42,378 bases of DNA, taken from positions 1 through 42,378 of the forward strand of contig JAYPEK010000032.1 in the NCBI GenBank assembly GCA_038125725.1, in the 5' to 3' direction. Shown here piece after piece: positions 41,379-42,378 of this stretch. The stretch's first letter is position 1. The number at the start of each line of letters is the position of its first letter. Under the pieces are notes generated by a model, which saw only the letters and a program-made list of their open reading frames with translations, did no database searches and had not been told where the DNA came from. The stretch comes from TMED8 sp038125725 (GTDB lineage: Bacteria; Pseudomonadota; Alphaproteobacteria; Rhodospirillales; Casp-alpha2). A program made the position numbers and the translations under genes.

Positions 41379-42378
41379 ATGAGCGAAGAGACGGTGACTG
41401 CGGGCGCCGAACACTCGGAAAATGCCGGGGTTGGGCCACTTTTACGCGCTTCCCGCCAACGGGTCGGGGAGGAGCTGCGCGACGTGGCCGAGATGCTGCG
41501 CATCCGCTATCCCTACCTGGAAGCGATCGAGGAGGGGCGGTTCAAGGACCTGCCCGGCCAGACCTACGCGGTCGGCTTCGTGCGCGCCTATGCCGAGCAC
41601 CTGGGCCTCGACAGCGAGGAGGTGGTGCGGCGCTTCAAGATCGAGGTCGAGGCTGGCGGCGCGCGCCATGATCTGCATTTCCCCACACCGGTGGCGGAAA
41701 CCGGATTTCCCGGCGGCGCCATCGTTTTCGTCGGCCTGGTTGTAGCTGTGCTGGCCTACGGCGGCTGGTATCTGAGCACCACCAAGGACGGGTTCTTCTC
41801 GGACCTGGTCGCGCCTTTGCCGGAACGCCTGGCGGCGCTGGTCGATGGCGGCGACGAAGCCGCGAAACCGGCCGAGACCGCCGTCGGCAGTGCGGAGAAC
41901 GAGGAAGCCGCCACACCGCCGCCGGAGCCGAAACCGGCGCCGGAAAACGAGAGCGCCGACAAGCCGGCTGCCGAACCTGGGGCTGAATCCGATGCCGCCC
42001 AGCCGGCGGAAACGGCGTCGCCGGCGCCCGAGACAGGCGCCCAGGAACAAGACGCCGCCTCCCGAGCCGAAGCGGCTGCCGCCGAGGCAGCGCGGGCGGA
42101 AGCCGAAGCCGCCGCCGCTAAGGCGCGCGAAGCGGCGGAAGAGGCGGCGAAAAATGCGGCGGCTGAAAAAGCCGCTCAGGAAGCCGCCGAGAAAGCCGCG
42201 CAAGAGGCTGCCGAAAAAGCCGCTCAAGAGGCCGCCGAAAAGGCCGCCGACTTGGCGAAGGCTGAAGCCGAGGCAAAGGCAAAGGCTCAGGCCGCCAGCG
42301 AAGCCGCCGCGCTGGCGCAAACCCAAGCTGCGGCCCCGCCGCCGGCCCCGCCGGCGCCCGTCGCCGAGGCGACGGCAC
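41379..42378 (+). CDS. RodZ-like helix-turn-helix membrane protein, 3' end cut by the window
   Basis: From ATG at 41379 the frame is open through the last base (333 codons shown). An N-terminal helix-turn-helix (LRASRQRVGEELRDVAEMLR, then YLEAIEEGRFKDLPGQTY and GFVRAYAEHLGL; about residues 20-85) is followed by one membrane segment (AIVFVGLVVAVLAYGGWYL; about 120-140) and a long Ala/Glu/Lys/Pro-rich region with repeated EKAAQEAA units (about 245-290). This is the RodZ arrangement, a bitopic protein that links MreB to the cell wall synthesis machinery. A C-terminal DUF4115-like domain is expected beyond the window. GTAGGG lies 4-8 nt upstream. Confidence 0.85.
   Translation, partial: MSEETVTAGAEHSENAGVGPLLRASRQRVGEELRDVAEMLRIRYPYLEAIEEGRFKDLPGQTYAVGFVRAYAEHLGLDSEEVVRRFKIEVEAGGARHDLHFPTPVAETGFPGGAIVFVGLVVAVLAYGGWYLSTTKDGFFSDLVAPLPERLAALVDGGDEAAKPAETAVGSAENEEAATPPPEPKPAPENESADKPAAEPGAESDAAQPAETASPAPETGAQEQDAASRAEAAAAEAARAEAEAAAAKAREAAEEAAKNAAAEKAAQEAAEKAAQEAAEKAAQEAAEKAADLAKAEAEAKAKAQAASEAAALAQTQAAAPPPAPPAPVAEATA

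Overview
The window reads as a chromosomal segment of a GC-rich, free-living alphaproteobacterium, most likely Rhodospirillales-like. The indicators are a DUF1476 protein (ATP synthase zeta subunit, an alphaproteobacterial family), an NDUFAF5-type methyltransferase, a DUF1178 protein, the ubiG/lysC/ptsP block and the feoA-feoB-feoC operon. Forty-one protein genes are called, including one of 59 codons between larger genes. The last gene runs off the right edge. I see no tRNA, rRNA, CRISPR array, integrase, transposase or phage gene.

Layout. 1-492: non-coding, with a REP/MITE-like palindromic element, the remnant of a second repeat, and an AT-rich leftward promoter. 493-2719: a COG4091 oxidoreductase and a PolB-like 3'-5' exonuclease. 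2778-6203: ybaB, an FkbM methyltransferase, recR and a TPR/glycosyltransferase-like protein on one strand. 6200-11493: a hemerythrin, rmuC, a DUF4139 protein, and a galD-like tautomerase divergent from its probable LysR regulator. 11641-15939: a 1,432-residue RTX protein with a native eight-histidine tract, without type I secretion genes beside it. 15936-19405: TANGO2/NRDE protein, ATP synthase zeta, an HpaI-type aldolase and purB. 19505-22517: an Ntn-hydrolase-like protein and a TPR-sulfotransferase interrupted by an in-frame amber codon 25 codons before its apparent natural end. 22514-26496: a fatty-acid hydroxylase with a small two-helix membrane protein, divergent from feoABC. 26478-30927: an EamA transporter, a SpoIIAA-like protein, and ridA-sfsA-map-radC. 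31040-36271: M19 dipeptidase homologue, NDUFAF5-like methyltransferase, comF, racemase, grxC plus nitrilase, TehB-like methyltransferase. 36367-42378: DUF1178 protein, ubiG, lysC, ptsP and a RodZ-like protein.

Most genes are housekeeping: DNA repair (recR, rmuC, radC, comF), iron uptake (feo), amino-acid and purine synthesis (lysC, purB), ubiquinone synthesis (ubiG) and nitrogen-type PTS (ptsP). Accessory functions concern the cell surface and secretion: the RTX protein, FkbM methyltransferase, TPR-glycosyltransferase and TPR-sulfotransferase.

I do not find a clear undescribed multi-gene system. The strongest unusual signals are: (1) the amber codon in the TPR-sulfotransferase; (2) extreme tail-to-tail packing, with all ten convergent gene pairs meeting within 20 nt and four sharing stop-codon bases, three of them as CTAG; (3) the mosaic RTX protein with its His tract; (4) a perfect 16-bp palindrome over the predicted start of the hydroxylase operon; (5) an M19 dipeptidase homologue lacking the HxD metal motif. 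Start codons were chosen by ribosome-binding sites and family N-termini; several are GTG or TTG and are noted.
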